Positions 19,701 through 27,703 of a DNA stretch of 50,475 nt are shown piece after piece. The notes beneath the pieces were generated by a model. It was not told the origin of the DNA and made no database searches. It was given only the letters and a program-made list of their open reading frames with translations. Made by a program: the position numbers and the translations under genes. The first letter of the stretch is position 1. Every line of letters begins with the position of its first letter. Location: the IMG/VR virus record IMGVR_UViG_3300049791_000009, positions 1-50,475 of that record. The stretch is one strand, 5' to 3'. The stretch is from a virus.

Positions 19701-22016
19701 AGCACCGAAGCACTAGCTTACCGCAAGGGGTATTACTCTGTCAACTACACTGATCCTCATTTCATCATTAAGAGGGAGTTTAATTCCAAGGGAGAGTTGA
19801 TGGGGGAGCGGGCTGTAGCTACCGCTAAGAGTAAGAAGCAAGCTGACATTCTAACTGCTCGGATGGCTGCCACTGATGGGGGGGAATACTATAACCGGCT
19901 TGATATGAAGGGCTCAAAAACATACAGCGACTCTAACTGGGATGTGGCGCAAGCTCGTGGCCGTTCTGCTCAGCGCACTCGTGGTCAACGCCTTGAGGAC
20001 GCTACCAGTAGCATTGACCCTAGCCAAGCTAACATCATGAGCCCTGTGGATGCTCTTGTCCACTCTGCTCGTAGTATTGGCAGACGTGTAGAAATGCGGG
20101 ATATGATTGAGGCTGGCAAGCAACGTATTTTTCACCAGTACAGCGAGTTTTTCCCAGACGGCAAATTCGGCCAGAAAGTTTACCCTGGCAATGTGTCTGA
20201 AATACAATACCGTGGTGGTGGGCCCAAGGATGGCAGAAAAATAGCTGATGCACGTTCAACCTTTGAGTATTTTAAATATCTAGAAGATGGCTATATTAAC
20301 CACATTGATGATCTGTACAAAGTGTCGCTGAAATTCTTAGCTGAAGCCTTGGGCAATAAGCATATGACCAGATCGGAGGCACTTGCTCGCTGGATGGGAG
20401 ACTCTAGAGGCCCCAGTGCCTTGGGGAAGGCGACTGCATTTAACCTCTACCTTGCCCTTAACCCATTACGTCAAGCTCTTATTCAGAGCCATCAATTGGT
20501 TCAACTCTTTGCCATTAACCCAGACTGGTTTATTAGGGGGCGGTTTGTCTCTCAGACTGCGGTGATATCAGCAATGCAACTTGGCATGGGAGTCTCTAAA
20601 GACTTATTGCACGGCAGTGGTTGGACTATTGATATGGCCAAAAAAGTGTTCAAGGACTTTGATGATACAGGTCTTGTAGCCTCCATTGATAAGCAGAACT
20701 TAGTGCGTGGCAGCCTGCTTAATCTTGCTGATCAGACAACTATGGGCAGGATAAGAAAGACCATCACTGCCCCACTTACTTGGTCACGGAAAGTTGGCTT
20801 CGACTCTGGGGAATATGTTAACACTCTGTCTTCTTACTTGTCTCACTATGATCAAGCATTCCGTAAGGGCGCAGACTTGCATAGCCAAGAGGTGTTGCAG
20901 AATGTCTCTGCGGACTCTCGTAACTTCACCTACAACATGAACTCTGCGGGGGACTTGCCGTATAACCAGAACGCCCTTAGCCTGGTGTTCATGTACCAGC
21001 AAGTGCCTCATAAAGCTTTTCTTACCATGACCCTCAATCGCAACCTGACAGTCCAACAGAAGCTCCGGCTTATAGGGTTCAACACTCTTATGTATGGGTT
21101 CCCCCCAGCCCTTACTTATGGCATGTTCAGCCAGATATTGCCAGATGACCCGGCCACAAGAGATGTAGTAGCAGAGGGGCTTGAAGCATCTATCTTCAAT
21201 AAAACACTAAGCTTGGCTACTGGAGAAGAAACTGCTATCGACTTTTCTGGACTGGCCCCCCTGAATATGTATGGCACAATGGACTTCATTCACAGCTTGT
21301 TCTCCACAGATGTAGGGACAGTAGTAGCTGCGTCCCCGGCAGGCGCCCTGCTCTTCGGCAACAACCCACGCATCACTGACTTTGCCAAGACAGCGGCTAA
21401 GTACTTCAATTTGGTAGACGACCATAAAGACCCTACTACCTTTTCTGAAGTGGCCACTCAGTTCGCGAAGATGTCTTCTGGCATGTCTAACATGTTTAAG
21501 GCTGCCTATGCCATGAAGTACCAACAGAAGATCAGTACTATGGGGGGCATTACTGACCCTCATGTTACTTCTGCTGAAGCCTTTGGGCAGGTGTTTGGTT
21601 TCCAAACTGTGGACGAACGTAATCGCTTTTTTGTAAATGACAAGACCTACAAAGACTCTAAGGCTTACGAGGATGATGTTAAGCATTGGTACGGAGAGTA
21701 TAAGAAGCATTTGACTAGGCAGGGCATTACAAATGCTGAGTCGTCTTTTATAAACCGTGTATACACTGAGGCTTGGAGACACTGGGGCAATGACGACTTC
21801 CGTGCTAAGGAGATTGTCAACCAGCTGTTGAGGCAGGACGTCATGAATGGTGACGCTCGTATGTACCAGAGCGTGCTTAGGATGACAGGGATGAAAAGCC
21901 CTGCTGAGGTCAAGGGTTTGATTAAGGCCCTCCCTAACATAGACGAAGAGAAGCGTAAACAACTAATGGATTCTGTTGATTTTATCAACACCTATAAAGA
22001 CCCAGAGGGAGAATAA
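16797..22016 (+). CDS. Giant internal virion protein (1,739 aa) with GNAT-like insert
   Basis: The largest gene. AAGGA lies before the ATG. Residues 1-330 are helical; residues 330-520 look like linker and small alpha/beta domains as in phage polyvalent proteins. About residues 560-690 hold a GNAT-like signature: a strand pair (FVIQLTSNGKGVGSIF) followed by VEAAFRRKGAGTLLYDLA, which resembles the acetyl-CoA binding loop R/Q-x-x-G-x-G/A. The rest, to 1,739, is long-helical with weakly hydrophobic parts (1,190-1,250 and 1,400-1,460), as in ejection proteins. It likely enters the host envelope with the DNA. No lytic transglycosylase motif was seen. The GNAT assignment is by pattern only. Confidence 0.85.
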   Translation: MASLEDFNSTFTPGLDDFVSEKSSVAPVVSGSSTLNLATHAAALSADPTTAVDKYREVSSQLTMEGKSEASDQLLDYARQEQFKKGRASLIDVMVDPSISDDVKKQAAADVYDQTSAMYNTRNILSQQALEADAGKESVEQEVVRVSLADSLHAINDYKLRQQMILNREVAKASPDATKAFSDIFDMFVPFVEQKYAGTIAADLKENKAGAYGQALVALGNSKMSQREMLVGLPIEKRVEMTDQVLAAVSANSAIVSPDSNEFARIQYLQNVLVDGAYDEVDKWVDNVVGVLDLTLLGGIAGRGLKAATKGVRAAELSESAIRDTVRQSARSQVQPTTVSQNYKDTNPSKAAGAHEMAAADESGEASEALYGTSRGDAIGNDLAPELGGVEGAVRNKVGNPERIHDQEITPSADVIDFVENRGDIFYDKSEKIATRSAVVNDFYSAHGLVARKEMFNIDALDDGVGIKAIYGPPQGGFQTGKDAMDMAEWALREYGIPPEAITLLRREGPNYIPVTKEEIDYLTQPQVVSSRRVELRGQEPSTVTTTKPAAQVPPDNGVLPSAKFPEFNDNTLGDRLKEAAKFPGRPYTLKDGTKVEAKIMDVEGDGEQFVIQLTSNGKGVGSIFAAKSPGESPAISVEAAFRRKGAGTLLYDLATENGLQIGPKKNKQAARTKYGAAIRAVYEPGQSKAYRATRQQADEVITQTDIGSKVVVRKKVDYLIQVDHKYQFSPADVTEWAKFDVNYNIFDRIFASYNGPSLSSAGFGSLQRHALDAASMFRPEISKGASNAVDRGNNLEKKLIELGDDFSKTMERLPADRQKALDVVIREANEQGLDFNYSKMVADGFRPTEIEALKSWRNFWDTIWHLENRDYAKSLRNDKYKEFIDAEHDAKFFARPVARNQAGTSAKVYDHTTGEIKHLNKDEIAELYAREGELAELKRPIRVGDDIAELIVNINKPGGAYMRSITDSTEALAYRKGYYSVNYTDPHFIIKREFNSKGELMGERAVATAKSKKQADILTARMAATDGGEYYNRLDMKGSKTYSDSNWDVAQARGRSAQRTRGQRLEDATSSIDPSQANIMSPVDALVHSARSIGRRVEMRDMIEAGKQRIFHQYSEFFPDGKFGQKVYPGNVSEIQYRGGGPKDGRKIADARSTFEYFKYLEDGYINHIDDLYKVSLKFLAEALGNKHMTRSEALARWMGDSRGPSALGKATAFNLYLALNPLRQALIQSHQLVQLFAINPDWFIRGRFVSQTAVISAMQLGMGVSKDLLHGSGWTIDMAKKVFKDFDDTGLVASIDKQNLVRGSLLNLADQTTMGRIRKTITAPLTWSRKVGFDSGEYVNTLSSYLSHYDQAFRKGADLHSQEVLQNVSADSRNFTYNMNSAGDLPYNQNALSLVFMYQQVPHKAFLTMTLNRNLTVQQKLRLIGFNTLMYGFPPALTYGMFSQILPDDPATRDVVAEGLEASIFNKTLSLATGEETAIDFSGLAPLNMYGTMDFIHSLFSTDVGTVVAASPAGALLFGNNPRITDFAKTAAKYFNLVDDHKDPTTFSEVATQFAKMSSGMSNMFKAAYAMKYQQKISTMGGITDPHVTSAEAFGQVFGFQTVDERNRFFVNDKTYKDSKAYEDDVKHWYGEYKKHLTRQGITNAESSFINRVYTEAWRHWGNDDFRAKEIVNQLLRQDVMNGDARMYQSVLRMTGMKSPAEVKGLIKALPNIDEEKRKQLMDSVDFINTYKDPEGE

Positions 22017-22018
22017 CT

Positions 22019-23848
22019 TTGGCCGACTTCAGTACAAATGTGGGTGCTGCTCCTCAACAGAACATCACCCCTGCACAACCAGTCTCTGACCAAAGTTCAC
22101 TGGTGTCATTAAATGCTTTGGGGAACATTGGTTCTAAGATCCTTAGTGCTGGCATGAGTGTTCTACAGAATAAGCAAGCTGTTGATCAGCAGAATAATCT
22201 CAACAATGCTGTGAGCTCCTTCAGCCAGAAGCAACTTAAGCTAGCTGATGCTGTAGAGCAAGGGGCTATGTCTTCTCAAGAAGCTCGTATGCGTATGCGT
22301 AAGAACTACACTGATGAGATTAGTAACAATCCCAGCCTCACTAAGATCTTGGCACAGACTCAAGCAGATATTATCAACACTGCCGGTCTAGGCAAGATTG
22401 TAGCTGAGGGCACTGAGCAAGAGAAGATCAACGTGGCTATGCAGAAGGAGGCTAGCCTAGCTGGCTGGATTAAGCCTACTGCTAGCCCTGATGAACAGCA
22501 AGCTGGTATTGCTGCCTTCTCCGCCTTCAAGCGTCATGAAGCTGACATCAACGCTCAACAGAATGCTCTCCAGCTTGCTAGCTCTAAGGTTGGTTACCAG
22601 CGTGCCCAGATTGGCTTGGCTACAGATAGGATTCAGCAAGTGACTGCGGGCTATTCTCAACAGTCGGCTAAGATCAACTTGGTTGAAGCTAAGCAACAGC
22701 AGCAGTCTCGTATTGCTGTAGGTGGTATGGCTGATAGTTACAACTTCAAGTTTAACCAAGACTTGCAGGAGATTGAGGCTAAGAAAGACCGGGGAGAGAT
22801 TACGCCACAAGAGGCTATTAAACTGGCTGACCAGCAGTTCGCTACTATTAGCCAACTGGTGTCAAGTGTGGGCAAGGATGCTGGCGGGGACTATGTGAAT
22901 AACGTTGTCGCACCTATGAAGATGCGCTATGAGAACTCTGTCAAGTTTCTTAATGGGGATATTGATAAACAAATCTTGGGTAATGAGAATGAGCGTACTG
23001 TAGCGCTTCAGATGAAGAACGCCCTAGGTGACCCTAAGGTTGCTCAGGTAGTGGCCACTAGCCGCCTCCTAGGTAACGCTAACCTAGCCCTCATCCCCGG
23101 AGTTAACCAAGCTGTCATGTCTATCATTGGCAAGAACACTAACCCAGTGACTAAGCCCGCTGACATTCTCCCTGACACTCCAGATGAGAAAGCTGACGTA
23201 GGTAACTACCTCGGTGTTCTCAAGAGTAGTATGGGTAACTACGCTGGCGGCAAGGATGGTGGTAACAAGGAAGAGACTCAGACTCAGCTTAACGCTAACG
23301 TCACCAATATCCTCAAAGGTATTGATGTACATAGTGTAGCAGTTAATAACCCTGCTGAGTATAACCAAGTGGTTGACTTCTTGGCTTCCCCAGAGTTTGG
23401 TAAGTTCACTAGCTCAGGTGGTGGTGTGTATCAAGACGCTGCTCAGAATGCCAGCACTATCTTGCAGAGCCAGTATATTGACCAAGTGTTGCCTTTGCTT
23501 AAGAAGGAGTGGGAGACCACTTACATTCCTAAGCGTACCTCTGGCACATTTGCACCAGCAACAGGTCCAGTAGATGCAAGCAAGCCTTCTTCGGCTACAT
23601 CCACCAGCTCTGTAATTAAACCTTTCTTTTCAGGGGGAGGTGTTGTGTTCCGTGCTGAAGGTCCAGAAGCTAACTCGGCTGAGACTAGGAACAAGGTGAA
23701 AGACCTTAATGCTAAGGTTGGTAGCGTAATGAATAAGCTACTGAGGATGGACGCTCACTTGAGTGGTAACACAGACTACAAGGCAGCGTATGAACGCTAT
23801 GCCCCTTCAATCTTTGGCGAACAGCCAGCTCCTACTAAGGCGGAATGA
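22019..23848 (+). CDS. Internal virion protein C (609 aa)
   Basis: A helical, Gln/Ala-rich protein starting at a TTG 3 bp after the previous stop, with GAGGGAG as ribosome binding site. Residues 20-260 have heptad-like patterns (for example KVGYQRAQIGLATDRIQQV), as in gp15-like core proteins. The C-terminal third is less helical, with a conserved-looking KVKDLNAKVGSVMNKLLRM. With its two upstream neighbours it probably makes the internal ejection core. Confidence 0.8.
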   Translation: MADFSTNVGAAPQQNITPAQPVSDQSSLVSLNALGNIGSKILSAGMSVLQNKQAVDQQNNLNNAVSSFSQKQLKLADAVEQGAMSSQEARMRMRKNYTDEISNNPSLTKILAQTQADIINTAGLGKIVAEGTEQEKINVAMQKEASLAGWIKPTASPDEQQAGIAAFSAFKRHEADINAQQNALQLASSKVGYQRAQIGLATDRIQQVTAGYSQQSAKINLVEAKQQQQSRIAVGGMADSYNFKFNQDLQEIEAKKDRGEITPQEAIKLADQQFATISQLVSSVGKDAGGDYVNNVVAPMKMRYENSVKFLNGDIDKQILGNENERTVALQMKNALGDPKVAQVVATSRLLGNANLALIPGVNQAVMSIIGKNTNPVTKPADILPDTPDEKADVGNYLGVLKSSMGNYAGGKDGGNKEETQTQLNANVTNILKGIDVHSVAVNNPAEYNQVVDFLASPEFGKFTSSGGGVYQDAAQNASTILQSQYIDQVLPLLKKEWETTYIPKRTSGTFAPATGPVDASKPSSATSTSSVIKPFFSGGGVVFRAEGPEANSAETRNKVKDLNAKVGSVMNKLLRMDAHLSGNTDYKAAYERYAPSIFGEQPAPTKAE

Positions 23849-23949
23849 TTATGCCATATGGTGATAAGAAAAAGAAAGCCCCTAAAGGTTTCATACCCTT
23901 CGCTAAGAAAGGTGCTAGGGACAAGGCTAAGACAAAGAAGAAGAAATGA
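23845..23949 (+). CDS. Tiny Lys-rich basic protein before the endolysin
   Basis: A 34-aa ORF (32 aa if the ATG at 23851 is used), beginning MIMPYGDKKKKAPKG and ending in KKKK, with about 15 Lys or Arg residues. It overlaps the end of the preceding gene and its stop overlaps the endolysin start (ATGA), so it lies in a coupled chain. Similar tiny basic proteins are frequent in podovirus genomes and could bind DNA or RNA; the function is not known. Confidence 0.65.
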   Translation: MIMPYGDKKKKAPKGFIPFAKKGARDKAKTKKKK

Positions 23950-24383
23950 TTACACAAAACAAACAAGCCATTAAGAACGCCGAGGGACTCCGTCTCACGG
24001 CCTACCTCGACGGTGGTGGGGTGTGGACCATTGGCTATGGCCACACAGGAGCCGATGTAAGGGCTGGCCTTACCATACCCTTGTCTGAGGCTGAGAGGCT
24101 CCTCACAAGAGACCTCAGGACGGCTGAGGGGCATATTAATGATGCTGTGGAGGTCAAGCTGACACAGGACCAGTTCGACGCTCTAGTAAGCTTTGTTTAC
24201 AATGTGGGGGGAGGTGCATTCCGATCCTCAACTCTTCTCAAGTTGCTGAATGCTGGAGACTACGAGGGGGCTGCTAATCAGCTCTTACGTTGGGATAAAG
24301 ATAACGGCAAGAGAGTTCAGGGGCTAGCTAACCGAAGACAAGAGGAACGCAAGTTGTTCCTGGGAGGTAGTAGTGCCGCTTAA
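23946..24383 (+). CDS. Endolysin, T4-type lysozyme (GH24 muramidase)
   Basis: A 145-aa muramidase that cleaves the glycan of peptidoglycan. The catalytic triad region is clear: Glu in NAEGLRLTAYLDGG, the following Asp and Thr in VWTIGYGHT, within the first 35 residues. The family motif FDALVSFVYNVG is near residue 80. It has no signal peptide or SAR segment, so export depends on the holin. It overlaps the 46-aa gene downstream by 11 bp. Confidence 0.95.
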   Translation: MITQNKQAIKNAEGLRLTAYLDGGGVWTIGYGHTGADVRAGLTIPLSEAERLLTRDLRTAEGHINDAVEVKLTQDQFDALVSFVYNVGGGAFRSSTLLKLLNAGDYEGAANQLLRWDKDNGKRVQGLANRRQEERKLFLGGSSAA

Positions 24384-24513
24384 ATCAGGGTCAAGCAATA
24401 AGACTATTAGCAAGAATATCTCTACTGAGATGCACGCTGGCAAGTCACAGAAACAGGCGATCGCTATAGCCTACTCTAAGGCAAAGAAGTCTAAGAAGAA
24501 AAAGAAGAAGTAA
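24373..24513 (+). CDS. Small basic phage protein overlapping the endolysin
   Basis: A 46-aa protein starting at GTG with GGAGG 6 nt upstream. The first half (PLKSGSSNKTISKNI, then EMHAGKSQKQAIAIAYSKA) matches a widespread small phage protein that begins MPLK-G-S and carries an H-GK-QKQA-AIA core; the end is a run of Lys. Its role is unknown. Conservation of that core makes it a true gene despite its size and its GTG start. Confidence 0.8.
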   Translation: MPLKSGSSNKTISKNISTEMHAGKSQKQAIAIAYSKAKKSKKKKKK

Positions 24514-24525
24514 TTCGGAGGTCAT

Positions 24526-24888
24526 GTGTGGTTTACAGCTCTACTAGGCCCGCTAGGTGGTATTGTAACCACTTGGCTTGAGGGCAAGCAGAAGATACAG
24601 GAAGCTACAATCTCCAAGGAAGTGACTCAGCTAACTAACGAAGCTAACTGGGACAACATACAGGCGGAGGCTAGCAAGTCTAGTTGGAAGGATGAATGGC
24701 TTACCATTCTAATCTCCATCCCGATGATCTTAGCGTTCATCCCAGGCATGAAGGAGACAGTGCAGAGTGGGTTCTCTACGCTCTCAGCGTGTCCTGACTG
24801 GTATCAATACCTCATTGGTGTAGTGTTCGCCGCGTCATTTGGTATTAAGAAAGTTACAGACATCTTCGCTAGTAAGCGGGGTGGTTGA
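24526..24888 (+). CDS. Holin, three-helix type
   Basis: A 120-aa protein starting at GTG with CGGAGG before it. Hydrophobic segments lie at about residues 2-17 (WFTALLGPLGGIVTTW), 60-75 (LTILISIPMILAFIPG) and 93-110 (YQYLIGVVFAASFGI), with a charged cytoplasmic loop between the first two. This fits the 3TM holin family next to lysozyme genes. It would form the membrane lesion that lets the endolysin out. Confidence 0.82.
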   Translation: MWFTALLGPLGGIVTTWLEGKQKIQEATISKEVTQLTNEANWDNIQAEASKSSWKDEWLTILISIPMILAFIPGMKETVQSGFSTLSACPDWYQYLIGVVFAASFGIKKVTDIFASKRGG

Positions 24889-25172
24889 TGAGTGATTTAA
24901 CATCTAGGGTGAGTGGTTGGACTCAGACTCTTGTTGCAGTGGGGAGTTTGGTATTTGGCGTGGGGATGTTGTACGGAGATGTGCAAGACATCAAGAGGGA
25001 TGTTTCTCAGACCAAGGGCTTGAGTGTTCAAACCCAAGTTCTGGAAACTAAACTGGCGAACCAAAAGGAGACGCAAGAAGCGACCCTTAAGGTTCTGGAG
25101 AGGTTGACTGACACTGTGGATAAGTTATCTACTGGTGTAGCCAGATTGGAAGTTCAGATTAACAAGCGTTAA
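24888..25172 (+). CDS. Membrane-anchored coiled-coil protein (spanin- or antiholin-like)
   Basis: A 94-aa protein whose ATG overlaps the holin stop (TGATG). It has one membrane segment (residues 14-30, TLVAVGSLVFGVGMLYG) and a long C-terminal coiled coil (DIKRDVSQTKGLS, then QVLETKLANQKE and further heptads). This N-in, C-out layout is that of an inner-membrane spanin (Rz-like), but no outer-membrane partner lipoprotein was found inside or after it. An antiholin or other lysis accessory is the alternative. Confidence 0.65.
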   Translation: MSDLTSRVSGWTQTLVAVGSLVFGVGMLYGDVQDIKRDVSQTKGLSVQTQVLETKLANQKETQEATLKVLERLTDTVDKLSTGVARLEVQINKR

Positions 25173-25200
25173 AAGTCGAGCCCCTTAATTGGGGCTTTTC
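25171..25200. terminator. Terminator between the convergent operons
   Basis: The stem AGCCCC/GGGGCT (25179-25184 and 25191-25196), enclosing TTAATT, ends in TTTTCTTT on the + strand. On the - strand the same stem is followed by GACTTTT. It ends the late operon right after its last gene and may also stop leftward transcription. Confidence 0.85.
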
Positions 25201-25235
25201 TTTATCTAAAATTAATGCCGTCCTCTGGCATTGGC

Positions 25236-25448
25236 TTACTCCATGTCATACACATCTGACATAAGATTAAACTTGAACTGCTCTATAAGCATGAGGATCT
25301 CTGCCTTGTCCAAGCCTAGAGAGCCCCTTACATCAAGGTAACCTTCAGCGTCGTAGCCTAGAATGAGGACTTGAGCATAATGCCCTATAGCCTCTTTAAG
25401 GACTACATCAGGGTTCTGTGCTGGCACTAGATCAACTACGTCTCCCAC
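25236..25448 (-). CDS. Small conserved protein at the end of the leftward operon
   Basis: A 70-aa acidic protein starting at a GTG that overlaps the stop of the gene upstream (TAGTG). It has the pattern VLILGYDAEGYLDVRGSLGL, followed by a helix with DKAEILMLIEQFKFNL. This resembles small phage proteins of unknown function that lie near nucleotide metabolism genes. No catalytic motif was identified. Confidence 0.7.
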   Translation of the reverse strand: MGDVVDLVPAQNPDVVLKEAIGHYAQVLILGYDAEGYLDVRGSLGLDKAEILMLIEQFKFNLMSDVYDME

Positions 25449-25624
25449 TATAGAACCTCCGCTACTTCAAAGTGTGCTACCTGAGTGATGGGGACATAGC
25501 AGTCCTTATCTACACAAGAGATCTTGAGGAAGTAAGTGTCACCAAGCTGGTAGTCAACAAATGAGGCAAAGTTCTCGTACGTATCGACAAGGCCATTGTA
25601 GTCAGTGATGGTTAGCGTCTTCAT
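25448..25624 (-). CDS. Small acidic protein
   Basis: A 58-aa protein (starts MKTLTITDYNGLVDTYE, ends VAHFEVAEVL) placed between the ribonucleotide reductase gene and the 70-aa gene, coupled to the latter by TAGTG. It contains two Cys (SCVDKDC) and no membrane segment. Function unknown; the clean coupling and codon use support a real gene. Confidence 0.65.
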   Translation of the reverse strand: MKTLTITDYNGLVDTYENFASFVDYQLGDTYFLKISCVDKDCYVPITQVAHFEVAEVL

Positions 25625-25672
25625 TTAGGCAAGCTCCAGAGGTTAATTGGTGGAAAGGTTATGTCAGGCCAG

Positions 25673-27541
25673 TTATAGAAATGTGACTTCACACGCACCT
25701 GAACTACAAGCACTCTCTGCTGCGAGATTGATTTGGCTGCCATCTTGTTCAAACACCTCGTCAATGTTAATAGCCTCTAGGTGGGGGAGCATACTCTCAT
25801 ATACTTCCTTGGTGCAATCCTCGAAGGGCAACTGAGGGTAAGCCTCAGCACCAAAGTAAGGCAAGACGCTAATACCATTGTAGTGCTCCCGGTTAATCCA
25901 CATCCAGTTAGTTAGCTCTTCCCACTCGTTATCCTTAACGCTAATAGTGCAGGATACGTTATGTCGGTTATCCCCCTTATTATGTCCTGTGCCCACCCAC
26001 TCTTGACTAACCTTCTTCACCCGACTTAGTAGGTCAAAGATGCTCTCAGTGCGTACACAAGCCCCGTCAGGAGCTTTCTGAGGGAAGCTGAGTACCACTT
26101 GGTGCGATACCATCACATCCTGCTCTACGAGCGCTGGAGCCACCTTCATCATGTACTGAGCTAGCTCTTCGTCCTTACCCGCTCGCATACGTCTAATATA
26201 ATAGTCATTATGCCAAGCGTGAATACCACTGCTACAGCCAAGGACAAGAGAAGTAGTACCAGCGGGCTTAACAGTAGTGACACGCTCAGCAGGATTAATG
26301 CCAATATCTTTGGCAACATTTCGGTTAGTTTGTACTGCAACTTTAGCCGCCTGTTTCATGTCAAGTTCAGTGACAGTCTTGCTGGCAATGCCAGTCATAC
26401 TCACTCCGAGAAGTGCACCACGCTCACAAGTCTCCCGCCACTTGGGGTTAAGATAGTGGAAGTCTGTGTACCCTGCCTGTAGCGTGCCAATAAATGCAGC
26501 AGCGTGACTTGCCCCATTATAATCGGCCTGACTCCTGATAACGCTAGCGTCAAGCTCCGTGAGATTGCAGGCCTGATAGGGTTCAAGTGCAATTTCACAA
26601 CAAGGGTTAGTACCCCAGTCTCGATTATTGTTCCAGTAGACACCGGGTTCGCCACAACCACTGGCCTCCACACGAGACATGAGCTTAACGAACTGGTCAA
26701 CTGTAACCTCTCCCCGAATCAGCACAGCACTATTGTTAGAGCGGGCTCGGTAGGGATGAGTCTCCCACCAGTTACCAGACTTACAAGTAATCATCTCCTC
26801 ATCGTCAAGGTCGAACAGGCTAATCATTGCAGCTCTACGAATCCCCCCTGCCAACACAGCGTCAGCAATGATACAGGCAGCATCATGCACCTCAATAGGT
26901 CGCAGAGGGCGCCCCACAGCTCCTGTGAAGAGCTCTGTGAGGCTTTCTACACAAAGCTTTAGTGGAGCAGGGCCTGGAGCTTGACCGCCTGTGGTGACAA
27001 GCTCAGACCCTTTCTCGCGGATGTCTCTATAATCAAAAGCAGGTAGTGCTCCTCCACATAGAAATGCCTTAGCAACAACCTTAATGGCATCAGCCCAACC
27101 GACAATGCTGTCTTGTACTTGGAACTTGTGGTAATCACGACTCTTAGGCTCCGTTACTGGCGGGAGTTTGCTTACGTGGTGGCTTTGGACAGAATAGCCC
27201 ATGCCGGTGCCGCCAAGCAAAAGAAACATAAGCTCAGGAAAGAAATGGTAATCTTCTGCTGGCATGTATGCGCAGTTGAAAATGCGATTATGAGCCAATT
27301 CGATAGGACGACCGCCGAATTGAAGGGAGCGCATACTAGGAAGAACGCGCTTAGTATGTACATAATCCTTATACACTTGCTCAATCTGGTCGTGCAATTG
27401 TGGGTACTTCCATTGATGCATTTCCTTATTGCGTGTTACAATCTCATCGTAGTTCTCACGACGCCCCTTTGAGGGGAGGAACTTAGCATATTTCCCAAAA
27501 ACCGTAATCTCACTCAACGCCTTCTTATCTTTCTCGCTCAA
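25673..27541 (-). CDS. Class II (B12-dependent) ribonucleotide reductase
   Basis: A 622-aa monomeric reductase, the size and pattern of adenosylcobalamin-dependent phage enzymes, making deoxynucleotides from ribonucleotides. The start is TTG with AGGGGAAA upstream. Visible motifs: FNCAYM near residue 90 (first redox Cys); NPCCEIALEPYQACNLTE near 312, containing the radical Cys region; and the C-terminal redox pair CSSGAC. There is no small subunit or NrdD activase in the window, which agrees with class II. It lies last in the replication block. Confidence 0.92.
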   Translation of the reverse strand: MSEKDKKALSEITVFGKYAKFLPSKGRRENYDEIVTRNKEMHQWKYPQLHDQIEQVYKDYVHTKRVLPSMRSLQFGGRPIELAHNRIFNCAYMPAEDYHFFPELMFLLLGGTGMGYSVQSHHVSKLPPVTEPKSRDYHKFQVQDSIVGWADAIKVVAKAFLCGGALPAFDYRDIREKGSELVTTGGQAPGPAPLKLCVESLTELFTGAVGRPLRPIEVHDAACIIADAVLAGGIRRAAMISLFDLDDEEMITCKSGNWWETHPYRARSNNSAVLIRGEVTVDQFVKLMSRVEASGCGEPGVYWNNNRDWGTNPCCEIALEPYQACNLTELDASVIRSQADYNGASHAAAFIGTLQAGYTDFHYLNPKWRETCERGALLGVSMTGIASKTVTELDMKQAAKVAVQTNRNVAKDIGINPAERVTTVKPAGTTSLVLGCSSGIHAWHNDYYIRRMRAGKDEELAQYMMKVAPALVEQDVMVSHQVVLSFPQKAPDGACVRTESIFDLLSRVKKVSQEWVGTGHNKGDNRHNVSCTISVKDNEWEELTNWMWINREHYNGISVLPYFGAEAYPQLPFEDCTKEVYESMLPHLEAINIDEVFEQDGSQINLAAESACSSGACEVTFL

Positions 27542-27553
27542 GCAAATTTCCCC

Positions 27554-27703
27554 TTAGTCTTCATTATCTTCTGGTGGCTCATCTGTGGAGATGAACAAAA
27601 TGGGGAGCCAGCCAATCTTAACTAGTCCCATAATGATTAAGCCAGTGAACAGCCCTGTTACTAGGCACTCCATGAGTGCATTTAATGCTATGAGAGCCCC
27701 CAT
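27554..27703 (-). CDS. Small membrane protein between PhoH and RNR
   Basis: A 49-aa protein with one membrane segment (about residues 14-40, VTGLFTGLIIMGLVKIGWLP) and an acidic tail (DEPPEDNED). Its ATG overlaps the PhoH stop (TAATG). Function unknown. Confidence 0.65.
   Translation of the reverse strand: MGALIALNALMECLVTGLFTGLIIMGLVKIGWLPILFISTDEPPEDNED

Noticed and set aside
21207-21962. Open frame of 251 aa on the - strand inside the giant virion protein gene
   Set aside because: Antisense shadow of a real gene, without ribosome binding site or domain pattern.
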